DNA from: Streptococcus ictaluri 707-05
GTDB lineage: Bacteria; Bacillota; Bacilli; Lactobacillales; Streptococcaceae
Direction: 5' to 3'
Assembly: GCF_000188015.2 (NCBI RefSeq)
Contig: NZ_AEUX02000006.1
Coordinates: forward strand, 248,001 to 312,000
DNA length: 64,000 nucleotides
Made by a program: the position numbers and the translations under genes. The notes under the pieces are model-generated. The model was given only the letters and a program-made list of their open reading frames with translations. It searched no databases and had not been told where the DNA came from. Shown here in pieces: positions 46,811 through 57,921 of the stretch. Position 1 is the first letter of the stretch. Each line of letters starts with the position of its first letter.

Positions 46811-47345
46811 TTATTTTCTCGGTTTATAACGTAACATAGCAATTCCATCTGTTACTGTGGACTCTATTAATGTTAATGGGATTTCATCTCTATTTATGGT
46901 GAATAAAGCCTTTCCCTCCCCCTAAAATAGTTGGAATAAACCCAATAATAAAGTGGTCGATAAGTTGCTGTGCCAACAAGGTTCTCACTAATTCTCCGCC
47001 ACCAAACAACCATATATTTCCACGATTTTCTTCTTTTAAACTCTCTAAAAGGGAAATAGGATCATTGGTAAAAATCACATTCGGATAAGGGCTTTTCTTT
47101 TTATCATGACTAATGACATAAAATAATTTATCTTCATAACCTTCAATATCCTGGATTGGACAGGTCTCAAATGATTTTCTTCACATTATCACAATGCCAC
47201 AGGACCTGAAAAAAGCTGTGTTATCAAACTGCTTCTCAGTATCATAAGACTTGGTTCCATGACCAACAATCCAATCATAACTATCATCTAACCTTGCAGT
47301 GTATCCATCTAAACTCATGGCAATATTTAAAGTAACTTGTCACAT
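46811..47345 (-). pseudogene. RibD-C / dihydrofolate-reductase-like protein, decayed
   Basis: Remnant of a DHFR-like family protein of ~175 residues. In different frames one can read NIAMSLDGYTARLDDSYDWIVGHGTKSYDTEKQFD near the start, then YEDKLFYVISHDKKKSPYPNVIFTNDPISLLESLKEENRGNIWLFGGGELVRTLLAQQLIDHFIIGFIPTILGGGK, then (frame change near 46905) ALFTINRDEIPLTLIESTVTDGIAMLRYK to the stop at 46811. There are at least two frame changes and stops such as the early TGA. The gene is dead; such proteins are nonessential reductases of unknown substrate. Confidence 0.78.
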
Positions 47346-47364
47346 AATACCCATCCTATTATCA

Positions 47365-47403
47365 AAAAAGGTGGTTTCCTCATGTGAGGAAACCACCTTT
47401 TTC
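47365..47403 (-). terminator. Strong terminator of nox
   Basis: AAAAGGTGGTTTCCTCA pairs perfectly with TGAGGAAACCACCTTTT across a short turn. On the minus strand T residues follow. It lies 30 bases past the nox stop. Confidence 0.92.
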
Positions 47404-47431
47404 TTAGTAACTTACAATGTCTTCAAATAAC

Positions 47432-48799
47432 TTATTCTGCACCAAGTGCTGCCATTGTGATGTAGTTGTAAGGTTTGTTAAAGTGTGGCAAGAAGAAAAT
47501 ATCTGTCAATGCCAATTTCTCAATAGTGACCCCTTCTTGGATAGCAAGAGAGAACATGTGGATACCCATTGAGATATCTTCACGAGCAACCATTTGTGCA
47601 CCAAGAATACGACGAGAATCTTTGTCATAAACAATTTTGATGGTTACTGGGAAGTTACCGTGTTCGATAAATTCTGGTTTTTGATTGTCAGTATATTCTG
47701 TTACAGCTGCATCAAAACCAAGACGTTTTGCTTTTTCAAGTGTTAAACCAGTTGAAACCATGTGCAAGCCATAGATAGAGATACCGTTTGATCCTTGAAC
47801 ACCGATACCTTCTAAATCAGTACCACAAGCGTTATGAGCAGCTACGATACCAGTACGAACAGCGTTTGAAGCAAGTGCAATATAGCTTGTGTCGCGTGTT
47901 GCGTTATCATAGATAGTCGCACAGTCACCGATTGCGTATACACCAGGAATAGACGTTTCTTGATGTTTGTTTACAAGGAAAGCGCCGTTATGGAACAATT
48001 CAATTTTACCGTTACCTAATGCTGTGTTTGGACGGAAACCAACAGCAAGGATAACCATGTCAACATCGTATTCATTTTTGTCAGTGATAATTTTCTCAAC
48101 TTTACCATCACCAGCTACTTCTTTAACAGTTTCACCAAATGCTAATTGGATACCATGTTCTTCCATGTTTTTAGCCATCATGTCAGTCAAGTCATGGTCA
48201 TAGTAACCAGCCAAACAAGTGTCTACAACATCGATAAGGACAACTTCTTTACCTTTACGTTGGAAAGCTTCTGCCAATTCAACACCAATGTATCCAGCAC
48301 CAACTACCGCAACACGTTTGATGTCTTTGTTTTCAAGTTTAGCAATAACATCTGAAGAGTTTTGATACAATTTAACAAATTGAAGATTTTCTAAAGTTGC
48401 TTCAAATTCTAATGAGCCTTCTTTGATTTCAGCACCTTTAATAGGAGGTAAGATTGGTTGAGAACCCGTCGCAAAGATAAGTTTCTCGTATGACTCAACA
48501 TGTTCTTTACCATCAACTAAAGCTGTTACTGTTTTGGCATCGTAATCGATTGATTGAACTGGTGATTCCATGTAAACTTTAGCACCCATTGATTCCAACT
48601 CTTCTTTATCTGAGTAGAACAATCCTTCTGGACCTGCAATTTGCTCACCAATCCATAGTGCCATACCACATCCTAAGAATGAGATGTTAGAGTTTTGGTC
48701 AAATACAACAATTTCGTTAGCATCTCCGTAGTTTGATAACATAGTTTTGATACATGCTGTACCTGCGTGGTTTGCACCAACAACAACGATTTTACTCAT
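47432..48799 (-). CDS. nox: NADH oxidase, water-forming
   Basis: Flavoenzyme that reduces O2 to two H2O with NADH, protecting from oxygen and regenerating NAD+. 455 residues. FAD fold [16 protein letters not shown], redox Cys in [12 protein letters not shown] (~44), NAD fold [18 protein letters not shown], and the second FAD motif [12 protein letters not shown]. It has its own promoter and terminator. Codon use is that of a highly expressed gene. Complete. Confidence 0.97.
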   Translation of the reverse strand: MSKIVVVGANHAGTACIKTMLSNYGDANEIVVFDQNSNISFLGCGMALWIGEQIAGPEGLFYSDKEELESMGAKVYMESPVQSIDYDAKTVTALVDGKEHVESYEKLIFATGSQPILPPIKGAEIKEGSLEFEATLENLQFVKLYQNSSDVIAKLENKDIKRVAVVGAGYIGVELAEAFQRKGKEVVLIDVVDTCLAGYYDHDLTDMMAKNMEEHGIQLAFGETVKEVAGDGKVEKIITDKNEYDVDMVILAVGFRPNTALGNGKIELFHNGAFLVNKHQETSIPGVYAIGDCATIYDNATRDTSYIALASNAVRTGIVAAHNACGTDLEGIGVQGSNGISIYGLHMVSTGLTLEKAKRLGFDAAVTEYTDNQKPEFIEHGNFPVTIKIVYDKDSRRILGAQMVAREDISMGIHMFSLAIQEGVTIEKLALTDIFFLPHFNKPYNYITMAALGAE

Positions 48800-48841
48800 A
48801 TTAATTTGTTCCTCTTTTCACAATATTTAAGTTAGGGATCT

Positions 48842-48870
48842 ATTATATCACAGGAAAAAATAGCTTCCAA
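48842..48870 (-). promoter_or_regulatory. nox promoter
   Basis: On the minus strand TTGGAA (48865-48870), 17 bases, TATAAT (48842-48847), about 43 bases before the nox ATG. Confidence 0.7.
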
Positions 48871-49041
48871 ATATAATGCTCACTTTCCTCATTTTTTTAT
48901 AGCTACTTATTTTATTTTTTCCCTATTCTTAATTTTTAAAGCGTTTTACTCAAAACATTTAAACGATATCAAAGCCTAATTGTTCGTTTTTTACAATCCT
49001 CTCTACTGTTATAAGACAGTTTCTAAAATAAGAAACGAATA

Positions 49042-50772
49042 TTAGTGACTTTTTTGTAAGCGATAATAAAATCTTTGAGCTGACATTAATTCTTGATGCG
49101 TTCCCCACTCAACCAATTGTCCTTTATCCATAACTAAAATGAAATCTGCCTTTTCAATGGTTTTCAAGCGATGAGCGATGATAAAGCTGGTTCTTCCTCT
49201 CATCAATTCTTCAAAAGCCTCTTGAATCTGTTTTTCAGTTAGACTATCAATAGAGGAGGTAGCCTCATCTAAAATCAGTACTTTGGGCTTTTTAAGAAAA
49301 ACTCTAGCAATAGCGATTAATTGGGCTTGACCTTGTGATAAGCTCTCGGTCGCCGCATTTAAATAAGTATTGTATCCATCAGGAAGTTGATCTATAAAAA
49401 AATGGGCTCTTGCTGCCTTAGCAGCTTGAACGACTTCTAATCGACTGGCGTGTTGACTGCCGTAGGCAATCATATCATGTATGGTACCGTCTTTTAACCA
49501 GGTATCTTGTAAAACCATAGCTGTCACTTGTCGATATTCTTCAAGAGAATAAGAGTCAATTGCTTTCCCATCCAAGGTAATTTGTCCTGAATCCAAGTCA
49601 TAAAATCGCATCAAAAGATTAACTAAAGTTGATTTACCAGCACCTGTTGGTCCAACAATGGCAACCCTATCCCCTTCAGAAACCGAAAAACTAACATTTT
49701 GAATCAAGGGTTTTGTCTTATCATAACTGAAAGAAACCGACTTAAAGTCAATTTGACCTTTGATATGCCCTAGTTGCTCTCTTCCTTCTTCTTTAACCGG
49801 AACTTTTTCATCAAGAATAGCGTAGAGCCTTTGAGCACAAGCAAGTGAACTTTCCATTTCAGCAAAAACTGATGACATGTCATTAAAAGGTTTGGTGTAT
49901 TGCACCACACAACTTAAGAAAGTTGTGAGCTGGCCCACTGTAAAAGATCCTGTCATAATTCTTATAGCTCCCAATCCTGCCAATAAAGCATAGATAAGAC
50001 TATTAATAAAACGTGTGGTGGGGTTTACTATAGAAGCATAAAAAATGGCTTGTTGCGAATAATCAGCATAAGTCTTATTTAAAGAATGATACTGAGTAAC
50101 AACTGCTTTTTGCGCATTAAAAATGTGTATCACCTTTTCTTGTCTCAAAGCCTCTTCTGCAAATTGAGAAAGTTTTCCTCTACTTTTAGCTTGTGCTTGA
50201 TAGTAATGGAAACTTCTCTTAGCAATAAATCTCGCTAACAATAAGGAACTTGGAGTTAATAATAAAACAATACCTAACATCAACCAATCAATTCGAGCCA
50301 TTGCTACAATCGTAAAACTAATTGTCAAAAAACCAATCGTAAATTGACTAAAGACCATCTGAAGGCCGTTGGTCAGCTGCTCGCTGTCTGTCGTCACACG
50401 ACTAACCATGTCACCGATACTTTGACGATCAATGTAAGCAAGAGGCATCTGGTGAAGTTTTTTGATGACACGATCTTTTATCTGTTGGCTAAATTGGTAT
50501 AAGAGATTGTTATATAAAATCGGAGTTAACCACTGAATACCCGTATTAAGAGTAATAATGACAAGCACCTGAAACAAAATAGACTTTAAACTCTCAAGTC
50601 GTGCAGTAGAAAGACTGGCATCCACTGCCTTTCCTATTAGGACAGGTAAATAAACACTTAATGCAACTTGTATTAAACTGATAAAGATTAAAAAAACTAA
50701 AAGGAAGGGCTTGTTGAACAAGTCCAAAAGTAATCGTTTGAATACAAATTTTTTAGCTTTTGTTTGCATCAC
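49042..50772 (-). CDS. Heterodimeric ABC exporter, second subunit (canonical ATPase)
   Basis: A 576-residue half-transporter: six membrane helices (residues ~15-310) then an ATPase domain with Walker A VGPTGAGKSTLVNL, Q loop VLQDTWLKDG, signature SLSQGQAQLIAIA, Walker B VLILDEATSSID with catalytic Glu, and H loop IAHRLKT. It overlaps the first subunit by ATGA. Pairs of this kind (LmrCD, PatAB, YheHI type) export drugs or peptides. Substrate unknown here. Confidence 0.9.
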   Translation of the reverse strand: MMQTKAKKFVFKRLLLDLFNKPFLLVFLIFISLIQVALSVYLPVLIGKAVDASLSTARLESLKSILFQVLVIITLNTGIQWLTPILYNNLLYQFSQQIKDRVIKKLHQMPLAYIDRQSIGDMVSRVTTDSEQLTNGLQMVFSQFTIGFLTISFTIVAMARIDWLMLGIVLLLTPSSLLLARFIAKRSFHYYQAQAKSRGKLSQFAEEALRQEKVIHIFNAQKAVVTQYHSLNKTYADYSQQAIFYASIVNPTTRFINSLIYALLAGLGAIRIMTGSFTVGQLTTFLSCVVQYTKPFNDMSSVFAEMESSLACAQRLYAILDEKVPVKEEGREQLGHIKGQIDFKSVSFSYDKTKPLIQNVSFSVSEGDRVAIVGPTGAGKSTLVNLLMRFYDLDSGQITLDGKAIDSYSLEEYRQVTAMVLQDTWLKDGTIHDMIAYGSQHASRLEVVQAAKAARAHFFIDQLPDGYNTYLNAATESLSQGQAQLIAIARVFLKKPKVLILDEATSSIDSLTEKQIQEAFEELMRGRTSFIIAHRLKTIEKADFILVMDKGQLVEWGTHQELMSAQRFYYRLQKSH

Positions 50773-52493
50773 ATGTCCTCCTCATCTTGTAGCGCCAACA
50801 ATTCTTGATAGAAACTGTTGGTCACTTTTAGCTTGTCGGGTCTGTCAAAAGCTACTTGTTTCCCTTTTTCCAAAAGTAAAATCTTGTCTAAATAGGGTAT
50901 GAGCCTTGTTGACTGTGTTACCACAATGACTAATGCATCCTTATAAACAGCCTTTAATGCTTTAAACAGCTTTGCACTTGTTATATTATCTAAGGCGGAA
51001 CTAGCATCATCTAGAATCAGAGTCGGTTTTGGCACTACAAGTGCTCTGGCTATTGCCAAACGTTGTCTTTGCCCACCAGAGAAATTTCTTCCAAAGGCTT
51101 CTACTTTGGCTTCTAATTGCTCAGGTAGCTGAGTGACAAATGATTTGGCTTGTGCTATTTTAAGAGCCTTCCAAAGGCACTCATCAGTAATAGCTTCTGA
51201 CTGTCCTAGAAGGAGGTTACTACGAATCGTTCCCTGAAATAGTTGTGCTTTTTGCGGCACTAGAGCCACTTGCTGTCGCCATTCCTTTTGAGAAGTAGGG
51301 GTATGTCCGTCAAGATAAAGACTCAGATTTCCTTCTTTAATGGGATAGAGATGACATATTAAATCAATTAAAGTTGACTTTCCAGATCCTGTGCCTCCCA
51401 AAATACCAAGCCATTCTCCTTTATCTGCTGAAAAGTGAATTCCCTTAAGACTATAACTAGACGCACCTGGATAGGTAAAGTTTAGGTGACTAACTTCTAG
51501 TAGGTGAGCTTGATTCAAACTGCTTAAGGTTTCTTGCAAATAAAAATTCTCATCTTTTAATTCAAAAATTTGAGAAATCCGTTTAGCAGAGGTCACACTT
51601 TGATTAATATTAGCCACTAACATGGTCATTTTTAAGAGTTCTGCAAGAATTTGCATTAAATAATTGATTAAAGCAACTAGCATCCCTTGACTGATAAGGC
51701 CATTTGAGATATCAATGGAACCTTGCCAAATTAAAACAACTAAGGAAAGGTTTACAACTAAAAAGGTTAATGGATTCAATGAATTGGCAATTTTAGCTAT
51801 CTGTATTTGCAGTAGACTCAATTCCTTGTTTTTTTGACTAAATGCTTCAATTTCGCGAGAGGTTTGCCCAAAATCTTTAATAACTCGAATACCTTCTAAT
51901 TGTTGACTGGTGAGTCTAACCAGTTGATCTGTGAATTGACGTCCTTTTAAAAAGAGCGGATTTAGATAGATTGATAAGACAACAATGATGACAAAAAGAA
52001 TCAAAACCATTATTAAAAAGATTAACGTTAGAGTTGGACTAATCAGATAAGCCATGATAATAGCGCCAAATACAATAATTGGGGCTCGCAAAAAGAGCCT
52101 CAAGAACAAGTTGATTCCTGTTTGCACTTGAAAACTATCACTTGTTAGGCGCGATAGTAAGCTGGAAGCTCCTATTTTATTCTGTTGACTTTGAGACAAT
52201 GCCATAATTTTGGCAAAAAGACTATCTGTCATTGCTTTTGTGAAGCCAACAGCAGCTTTTGAAGAATAAAATTGAGCCGTTAGGGAGAAGCATAACCCCA
52301 ATCCTGCCAAACCCACCAATTGTAGTACTACCATTAAAACACCTGTTTTATTATGAGTGACAATATAGGTATCAATCATTTTGGCTAGTAATATGGGGAC
52401 CAGTAACTCGAATAATGCTTCCAATAATTTAAAAAGGGGACCTAAAATCATTTCTTTTAGGTCCCCCTTGATATATGGTCGTAATCGTTTCAT
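50769..52493 (-). CDS. Heterodimeric ABC exporter, first subunit (degenerate ATPase site)
   Basis: A 574-residue half-transporter with N-terminal membrane domain and ATPase domain: Walker A LGGTGSGKSTLIDL, signature FSGGQRQRLAIARAL, Walker B TLILDDASSALD, and VTQSTRL where the switch His would be. Asp replaces the catalytic Glu and Gln replaces His, typical of the non-hydrolysing site in heterodimers. The partner encoded next supplies the canonical residues. Preceded by the PvaA-like gene with a 9-base gap. Confidence 0.9.
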   Translation of the reverse strand: MKRLRPYIKGDLKEMILGPLFKLLEALFELLVPILLAKMIDTYIVTHNKTGVLMVVLQLVGLAGLGLCFSLTAQFYSSKAAVGFTKAMTDSLFAKIMALSQSQQNKIGASSLLSRLTSDSFQVQTGINLFLRLFLRAPIIVFGAIIMAYLISPTLTLIFLIMVLILFVIIVVLSIYLNPLFLKGRQFTDQLVRLTSQQLEGIRVIKDFGQTSREIEAFSQKNKELSLLQIQIAKIANSLNPLTFLVVNLSLVVLIWQGSIDISNGLISQGMLVALINYLMQILAELLKMTMLVANINQSVTSAKRISQIFELKDENFYLQETLSSLNQAHLLEVSHLNFTYPGASSYSLKGIHFSADKGEWLGILGGTGSGKSTLIDLICHLYPIKEGNLSLYLDGHTPTSQKEWRQQVALVPQKAQLFQGTIRSNLLLGQSEAITDECLWKALKIAQAKSFVTQLPEQLEAKVEAFGRNFSGGQRQRLAIARALVVPKPTLILDDASSALDNITSAKLFKALKAVYKDALVIVVTQSTRLIPYLDKILLLEKGKQVAFDRPDKLKVTNSFYQELLALQDEEDM

Positions 52494-52502
52494 AATGACT
52501 TT

Positions 52503-53105
52503 CTAGAAAAGACTCATCACTTCAATCAGGTAAAGGTTGAAGTGAACTTCACGAGAATAATAGATATTCCCCCCGTTTTGGTACAGCTTTCCACCTGAAA
52601 TCAATGCTAATGGATGGTAGTAAAAATAGGTTTGACCAGTTTTATTTCCAAGGCTTGGGGCAACAACATCCCTTGAATAAGTATCGGCCAGTTTAATGGT
52701 ATTTTTCCCCCCATTTTTGGCAACATAATCAATGTAGGCTGTGCCAAAATTATAGGCTTGAACAGCTGTCCAGGAATCTACTTTCGCTTCTTCTGCTAAG
52801 GCTAGATTTTCAGAAAGGAGATCAACCCCATGTTCAATACTAGTTTGACTGTCTGTAATGGAATCTTTAACCCCAGAATTGCTCTCGCTGGATTGCATGA
52901 CATCTGCTTCTCCACCTTTTGTTTCGGTGTAAATCATAGCTAAAACCAAATCAACATTAGCTTTGGTATCATTCTCTGCTAAGGTTTTTTCCACTAAAGG
53001 CTTGTATCTTAAAACCCGTTGAACATTGCGATGAATCACTAATCCTTGATAGATACAAAAAATCAAGAAAGCTAAGAAAATGACACGTCTGAAAAATTTA
53101 ATCAT
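52503..53105 (-). CDS. Lysozyme-like wall protein, PvaA type
   Basis: A 200-residue protein with an N-terminal membrane anchor (RVIFLAFLIFCIYQGLVI) and a lysozyme-like domain with candidate catalytic Glu in AMIYTETKGGEADVMQSSES and the fold motif WTAVQAYNFGTAYIDYVAKNGG. It matches Pneumococcal vaccine antigen A in size and order. It probably acts on peptidoglycan glycan strands at the outer membrane face. It overlaps the nucleoid-associated gene by ATGA. Confidence 0.85.
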   Translation of the reverse strand: MIKFFRRVIFLAFLIFCIYQGLVIHRNVQRVLRYKPLVEKTLAENDTKANVDLVLAMIYTETKGGEADVMQSSESNSGVKDSITDSQTSIEHGVDLLSENLALAEEAKVDSWTAVQAYNFGTAYIDYVAKNGGKNTIKLADTYSRDVVAPSLGNKTGQTYFYYHPLALISGGKLYQNGGNIYYSREVHFNLYLIEVMSLF

Positions 53106-54079
53106 TTATTCTTAATGTCCTCTATATTTTTGATTAAGATAGAATAAGTCCCATCATCATTTAAGATAAACTCGACAGATTCTGCATCTTGGTAGATAGC
53201 ATTTGGCACTATCAGTTCAATCCCATTTGACAGTGATAGTTTTTGACTTTCTAGTTTTTTTATTTGTCTAGAATGATCAATATCACTGACCTGAATAGGT
53301 TCCGGTATCGCTTCTTTGACTTGGTCTACAAAAGTTAAGCGAGCTGTTAAATTATTATCAAATAATTGATCCGCAAGACGTTCAGGAGATAATTCCGCCT
53401 CTTCATCAAGATTTTTAAAAATAGCTGATTTCATTTTAGATTGAAAGGCAAAATCATCTTGGTTGAAGTTCTCAGCGATCTTTTGAGCAGTCTGCTCAAT
53501 CATTTTGATAGACTTTTTAACGGATTGTTCTGGCTTAACCTTTAAGAGATTTTCGGAAAAATAGTTGGCAAAACTACCATTGTGTTTGACTCTTTTTTCA
53601 ATTAAATAATAATGACCCGTCTTAACATTCATAACGAGTGCTTCATCTGGAGCTTGAGCTGCACTTGGAAAGTTATTTTGAGTAATGGTAATAGGATTGT
53701 CAAGATCATTGGCCAGGTGAGCAAAATTTTCTTTTAAGGTAATTCTTAAAAATGCCAGATGTTCTTGACCTTCTTTATCAAACTGAATAAAGACTAAATC
53801 ATTGGTTTTTTGGTCCTCAGAAACCACAAAAGCTTCTTTCCATAGCTTAGCCATGCGATAAGATGTTTCTAGCAAATCATCTGTAATTTGAGCAAAAAAG
53901 TCATTTCCAGCCTCAAACTGACCTCGTTTAGCATCCTCAGAAAAGACTTTGCTTAATTTCTTACGAAAATAAGCATCAATTCTTGGAGTCATCGTCGTCA
54001 AAGTCTCAGACAAGAAAAGCTCAGTATCAGTGGGTGAAAATTGGTGAATCACCAAACGTTTTAAATAGATATCTAACAT
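53102..54079 (-). CDS. Nucleoid-associated protein (NdpA/YejK-like)
   Basis: A 325-residue protein of the 37-kDa nucleoid-associated family: LDIYLKRLVIHQFSPTDTELFLSE at the start, FFAQITDDLLETSYRMAKLWKEAF, FVQFDKEGQEHLAFLRITLKENF, and GHYYLIEKRVKHNGSFANYFSENLL. A role in nucleoid binding is inferred from YejK. It follows glyA by three bases in one operon. Confidence 0.85.
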   Translation of the reverse strand: MLDIYLKRLVIHQFSPTDTELFLSETLTTMTPRIDAYFRKKLSKVFSEDAKRGQFEAGNDFFAQITDDLLETSYRMAKLWKEAFVVSEDQKTNDLVFIQFDKEGQEHLAFLRITLKENFAHLANDLDNPITITQNNFPSAAQAPDEALVMNVKTGHYYLIEKRVKHNGSFANYFSENLLKVKPEQSVKKSIKMIEQTAQKIAENFNQDDFAFQSKMKSAIFKNLDEEAELSPERLADQLFDNNLTARLTFVDQVKEAIPEPIQVSDIDHSRQIKKLESQKLSLSNGIELIVPNAIYQDAESVEFILNDDGTYSILIKNIEDIKNK

Positions 54080-54082
54080 AGT

Positions 54083-55348
54083 TTATTTAGTTTTATACAA
54101 AGGAAAGGCATCTGTTATCGCACGAACTTCTTGGCGTACGTCATCTAGTATCTCTGTTCGATCGTGATTAACAAGCGCTTTAATAATCAACTCAGCAATG
54201 GCTTCACATTCTTTAACTCCCATGCCTCGACTGGTTATGGCTGCGCAGCCAATACGAATACCAGATGTTTTGAAAGGAGAGAGTGTTTCAAAAGGAATGG
54301 CATTTTTATTGAGAGTAATATTGACCTCATCTAATAAATCCTGGGCCGCTTTACCACTTGAAATGACTTTCGTAACATCCACTAAGAAGACATGATTGTC
54401 ACTACCACCTGAGATTAAGCGAAAACGGTCATCTTTAGCAAAAACGGTCGCCATTGCTGCTGTATTGTCAATAACTTTCTGAGCATAGTCTTTAAATCTA
54501 GGATCAAGGGCTTCTTTAAAAGCAACTGCTTTAGCAGCAATGACATGCTCTAATGGACCACCTTGTAATCCTGGGAAAATAGCTGAGTCAATTTTCTTTG
54601 CTAATTGTTCGTCATTGGTTAAAATCAAGCCCCCTCGTGGACCTCTTAAGGTTTTATGGGTAGTTGATGTGGTAATGTGCGCATAAGGAACTGGATTGGG
54701 ATGTAAACCAGCAGCTACTAATCCAGCAATATGAGCCATATCAACCATTAAATAGGCCCCAACCTGATCAGCAATGGCACGAAACTTAGCAAAATCAATA
54801 GTTCTAGAGTAAGCTGAAGCTCCTGCTACAATCAGTTTTGGTTTAACAACCTTGGCCTGCTCTAAAATAGCTTGGTAATCTAACATTTCTGTTTCTTGAT
54901 TTAAAGAATAGCCTACAAAATGATAAGTTTTTCCTGAAAAATTGACTGGAGAACCATGAGTTAAATGACCACCTGCAGCTAAATCCATACCAAGCACTGT
55001 GTCACCAGCTTCAAGCAAAGCCATGTACGCTGCAGCATTGGCTTGACTTCCTGAGTGTGGCTGAACATTGGCATAAGAAGCCTGAAACAACTCTCTAGCA
55101 CGTTCAATAGCTAGATTTTCGACTATGTCAACGCATTCAGTTCCTCCATAATACCGCTTACCTGGATAACCTTCAGCATATTTATTAGTCAAAACAGAAC
55201 CTTGAGCCTGCATGACAGCTTTTGATACCATATTTTCAGAAGCAATTAGTTCAATATTATGCTCTTGTCTGTCTTCTTCTGCTTTTATAGCATTCCATAA
55301 TGCCTTATCATATTCGTCAAAATGATCGTTATTAAATAGCATTGTCAT
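54083..55348 (-). CDS. glyA: Serine hydroxymethyltransferase
   Basis: PLP enzyme converting serine and tetrahydrofolate to glycine and methylene-THF, which supplies one-carbon units, including those used by trmFO. 421 residues. PLP Lys in [39 protein letters not shown] and [15 protein letters not shown] are present. GAGG lies nine bases before ATG 55348. Complete. Confidence 0.97.
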   Translation of the reverse strand: MTMLFNNDHFDEYDKALWNAIKAEEDRQEHNIELIASENMVSKAVMQAQGSVLTNKYAEGYPGKRYYGGTECVDIVENLAIERARELFQASYANVQPHSGSQANAAAYMALLEAGDTVLGMDLAAGGHLTHGSPVNFSGKTYHFVGYSLNQETEMLDYQAILEQAKVVKPKLIVAGASAYSRTIDFAKFRAIADQVGAYLMVDMAHIAGLVAAGLHPNPVPYAHITTSTTHKTLRGPRGGLILTNDEQLAKKIDSAIFPGLQGGPLEHVIAAKAVAFKEALDPRFKDYAQKVIDNTAAMATVFAKDDRFRLISGGSDNHVFLVDVTKVISSGKAAQDLLDEVNITLNKNAIPFETLSPFKTSGIRIGCAAITSRGMGVKECEAIAELIIKALVNHDRTEILDDVRQEVRAITDAFPLYKTK

Positions 55349-55395
55349 TAATTGTTACCTCACTGTTTCACAAGTTTTTTCCTTCTCTGTTACTA

Positions 55396-55989
55396 TTAAG
55401 GAAAAGGGATTTCAGGAACCTCGGCTAACAAGATTTCCTTAGTAATACTACCTTGTCTTAAAATCTTTGCTTCTTTTCCAGACAAATCTAAAATGGTCGA
55501 ATCAACGCCAAGAAGGGCTGCATCATCTTGATAGCCAGTCACTTGGTTATTGAAACTTTCTAAAATATTTTCAAAAGTCTTACCACTTTCCGACCCTGAA
55601 AGGTTAGCAGATGGTCCAATTAAAGGACCTATTTTTTGAATAATGTTAGCTGTTACAGGATGGTTGGGAAGGCGAAAGCCAACACTCGTCATACCAGAAT
55701 TAATCCACTCTGGTACCTGGTCATTTGCTTTTAAAATAATGGTCAAAGGACCCGGTAGGAAGTGATCATAGAGTTTTTTTAAGTAATCTGGAACTTCCTT
55801 TGCAAAAGCTAATATGCTATCAAAATCAGCCACATTAAGGTTCATGGCTTTTTCTCTTGGACGTTTTTTTAGTTGGTAAACACGATTAACGGCTTCTTCA
55901 TCCAAAGCTTTAGCAAAGATACCATAAACGGTCTCAGTTGGTAAAACAACTGCTCCTCCTGATTCAATTACCTTCATTAACTTATCCAT
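55396..55989 (-). CDS. tsaC: Threonylcarbamoyl-AMP synthase (Sua5/YrdC/TsaC)
   Basis: Makes threonylcarbamoyl-AMP for the t6A37 modification of tRNAs. 197 residues of the YrdC fold: GGAVVLPTETVYGIFAKA, VYQLKKRPREKAMNL, FLPGPLTIILKA, VGFRLPNHP, GPLIGPSANLSG. Its start overlaps the prmC end by 8 bases. Complete. Confidence 0.93.
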   Translation of the reverse strand: MDKLMKVIESGGAVVLPTETVYGIFAKALDEEAVNRVYQLKKRPREKAMNLNVADFDSILAFAKEVPDYLKKLYDHFLPGPLTIILKANDQVPEWINSGMTSVGFRLPNHPVTANIIQKIGPLIGPSANLSGSESGKTFENILESFNNQVTGYQDDAALLGVDSTILDLSGKEAKILRQGSITKEILLAEVPEIPFP

Positions 55990-56812
55990 TATCAGCTACT
56001 AGCATCCTTTCTTTTCCAAAATAATCCTTCAATACCCTAACACGTTTCTTGGGAATATTTTTCGTGACTAAATTCTTCACCTGATCGCCTTGCTTATAGC
56101 CAATTTCAAAATATAGCTTTCCATCTTCTTTTAAATAAGAAGATGCTTCTTCAATAATTTTCCGGTAAATGGCTAATCCATTTTCATCCGCAAAAAGAGC
56201 TAGATGTGGTTCGGAGCTATAAACATTCAAACCAACCTCATCTTTATCGGCGTAGTCGATATAAGGTGGATTTGATACAATAATATCAAAAGAACCACTG
56301 ACAGCACTAAAGACGTCCGAATGACTCCAGTCAATCTCAACTTGATGAGCTTTAGCATTACTTTTAGCGACTGATAGTGCCTCTAAAGAAATATCGACAG
56401 CCTTAATCGTCCAATCAGGTCGTTCTTTTTTCAAGGCAATCGCAATGGCACCACTTCCTGTTCCAATATCTAACATTGTCAAATTTGATTGTTGATTTTC
56501 CGCCAGTATCAAGTCAACCAATTCTTCTGTTTCAGGTCTTGGAATTAAAACCCCTTGGTCCACCTGTAAGACCAGATCTCTAAAGTAAGCTTTTCCTGTA
56601 ATATATTGAGGGGAGCGGTGTTGGCACAAATCCTCATAAATTTGCTTTATCAGTATCTTATCTTCTTCTGAAGGTAATAGGTTTTGATGAAGCAAAAAAT
56701 CCAAAGTTGTCCATGCTTTTAATTCTTTAAAAACATAGGTGAGGTTTTCGCGATCCTCACCTATCTTTTCTAGTTGTTCTTCATAGAACTTAAATGTCTT
56801 AGCGTAATTCAT
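55982..56812 (-). CDS. prmC: Release factor glutamine methyltransferase
   Basis: Methylates the GGQ Gln of RF1 and RF2 with S-adenosylmethionine. 276 residues. N-terminal helical domain, SAM motif TMLDIGTGSGAIAIAL, and catalytic SNPPYIDYADKDEV. It starts one base within the prfA stop, as usual for the prfA-prmC pair. Complete. Confidence 0.95.
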   Translation of the reverse strand: MNYAKTFKFYEEQLEKIGEDRENLTYVFKELKAWTTLDFLLHQNLLPSEEDKILIKQIYEDLCQHRSPQYITGKAYFRDLVLQVDQGVLIPRPETEELVDLILAENQQSNLTMLDIGTGSGAIAIALKKERPDWTIKAVDISLEALSVAKSNAKAHQVEIDWSHSDVFSAVSGSFDIIVSNPPYIDYADKDEVGLNVYSSEPHLALFADENGLAIYRKIIEEASSYLKEDGKLYFEIGYKQGDQVKNLVTKNIPKKRVRVLKDYFGKERMLVADNG

Positions 56813-57891
56813 TAGTTTGTTAAGGATTCTAATTTTTGGGTTTGATCATACATGATTAAGGCATCTACAATTTCATCCATTTTTCCTGACAAAATGGTAT
56901 CCAATTTTTGTAAGGTTAATCCAATACGATGATCAGTCACACGATTTTGAGGGAAGTTATAGGTTCTGATACGCTCTGAGCGATCTCCAGTACCTACAGT
57001 TGACTTACGTTCGGCATCTTGTTCATCTTGAGCAATTTGAGCAAAGTGGTCCGCTACACGCGCTCTAATAATTTTCATGGCCTTATCACGGTTCTTTTGT
57101 TGGGTACGCTCTTCTTGCATCTCAACTTTGATATTTGTTGGTAAGTGAACGATACGCACAGCGGTCGCAACCTTATTGACGTTTTGTCCACCTGCTCCTG
57201 AGGCATGGTAAATATCAACACGTAAATCTTTCGGATCAATATCATACTCAACTTCTTCAATTTCAGGCATGATGAGAACCGTTGCCGTTGAGGTATGAAC
57301 ACGTCCTTGACTCTCTGTTACTGGCACACGCTGAACTCGGTGAGCACCTGATTCATATTTTAATTTAGAGTAAACAGATTGGCCAGAGACCATTGCAACT
57401 ACTTCTTTGATACCACCAACGCCATTATAAGACGCTTCCATGACTTCAAAGCGCCAACCTTGACTCTCTGCAAACTTCTGATACATGCTCAATAAATCGC
57501 CGGCAAAAAGGGCTGCTTCATCACCACCTGCAGCACCACGAATCTCTAAAATAATATTCTTATCATCGTTAGGATCCTTTGGTAATAACAGAATCTTGAG
57601 TTTTTCTTCATAATCTTCTTTGGCAGCTTTGGCTTCTTTTAGTTCTTCTTTAGCCATCTCTTCAATCTCAGCATCGCCACCAGATTCTTTAATCATTTCT
57701 TCAGCATCACTAATGGATTGAATGATGGCTTTGTATTGACGATAAGTCGTTACGGTATCACGAGTGCTAGCTTCTTCTTTTGATAAGGCCATAAATCGCT
57801 TAGTATCTGAAACAACGGAAGGGTCACTTAAGAGTTCCCCAAGTTCTTCATATCGGTCTTCAACAGCTTGTAGTTGATCATAAATATTCAT
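56812..57891 (-). CDS. prfA: Peptide chain release factor 1
   Basis: Reads UAA and UAG stops and releases the peptide. 359 residues. Codon-recognition segment near [17 protein letters not shown] and the GGQ loop in [20 protein letters not shown]. First gene of the prfA-prmC-tsaC-glyA run after tdk. Complete. Confidence 0.98.
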   Translation of the reverse strand: MNIYDQLQAVEDRYEELGELLSDPSVVSDTKRFMALSKEEASTRDTVTTYRQYKAIIQSISDAEEMIKESGGDAEIEEMAKEELKEAKAAKEDYEEKLKILLLPKDPNDDKNIILEIRGAAGGDEAALFAGDLLSMYQKFAESQGWRFEVMEASYNGVGGIKEVVAMVSGQSVYSKLKYESGAHRVQRVPVTESQGRVHTSTATVLIMPEIEEVEYDIDPKDLRVDIYHASGAGGQNVNKVATAVRIVHLPTNIKVEMQEERTQQKNRDKAMKIIRARVADHFAQIAQDEQDAERKSTVGTGDRSERIRTYNFPQNRVTDHRIGLTLQKLDTILSGKMDEIVDALIMYDQTQKLESLTN

Positions 57892-57921
57892 GAGGTTTAA
57901 TGGGCTCCTTTTTGCTCTCTA

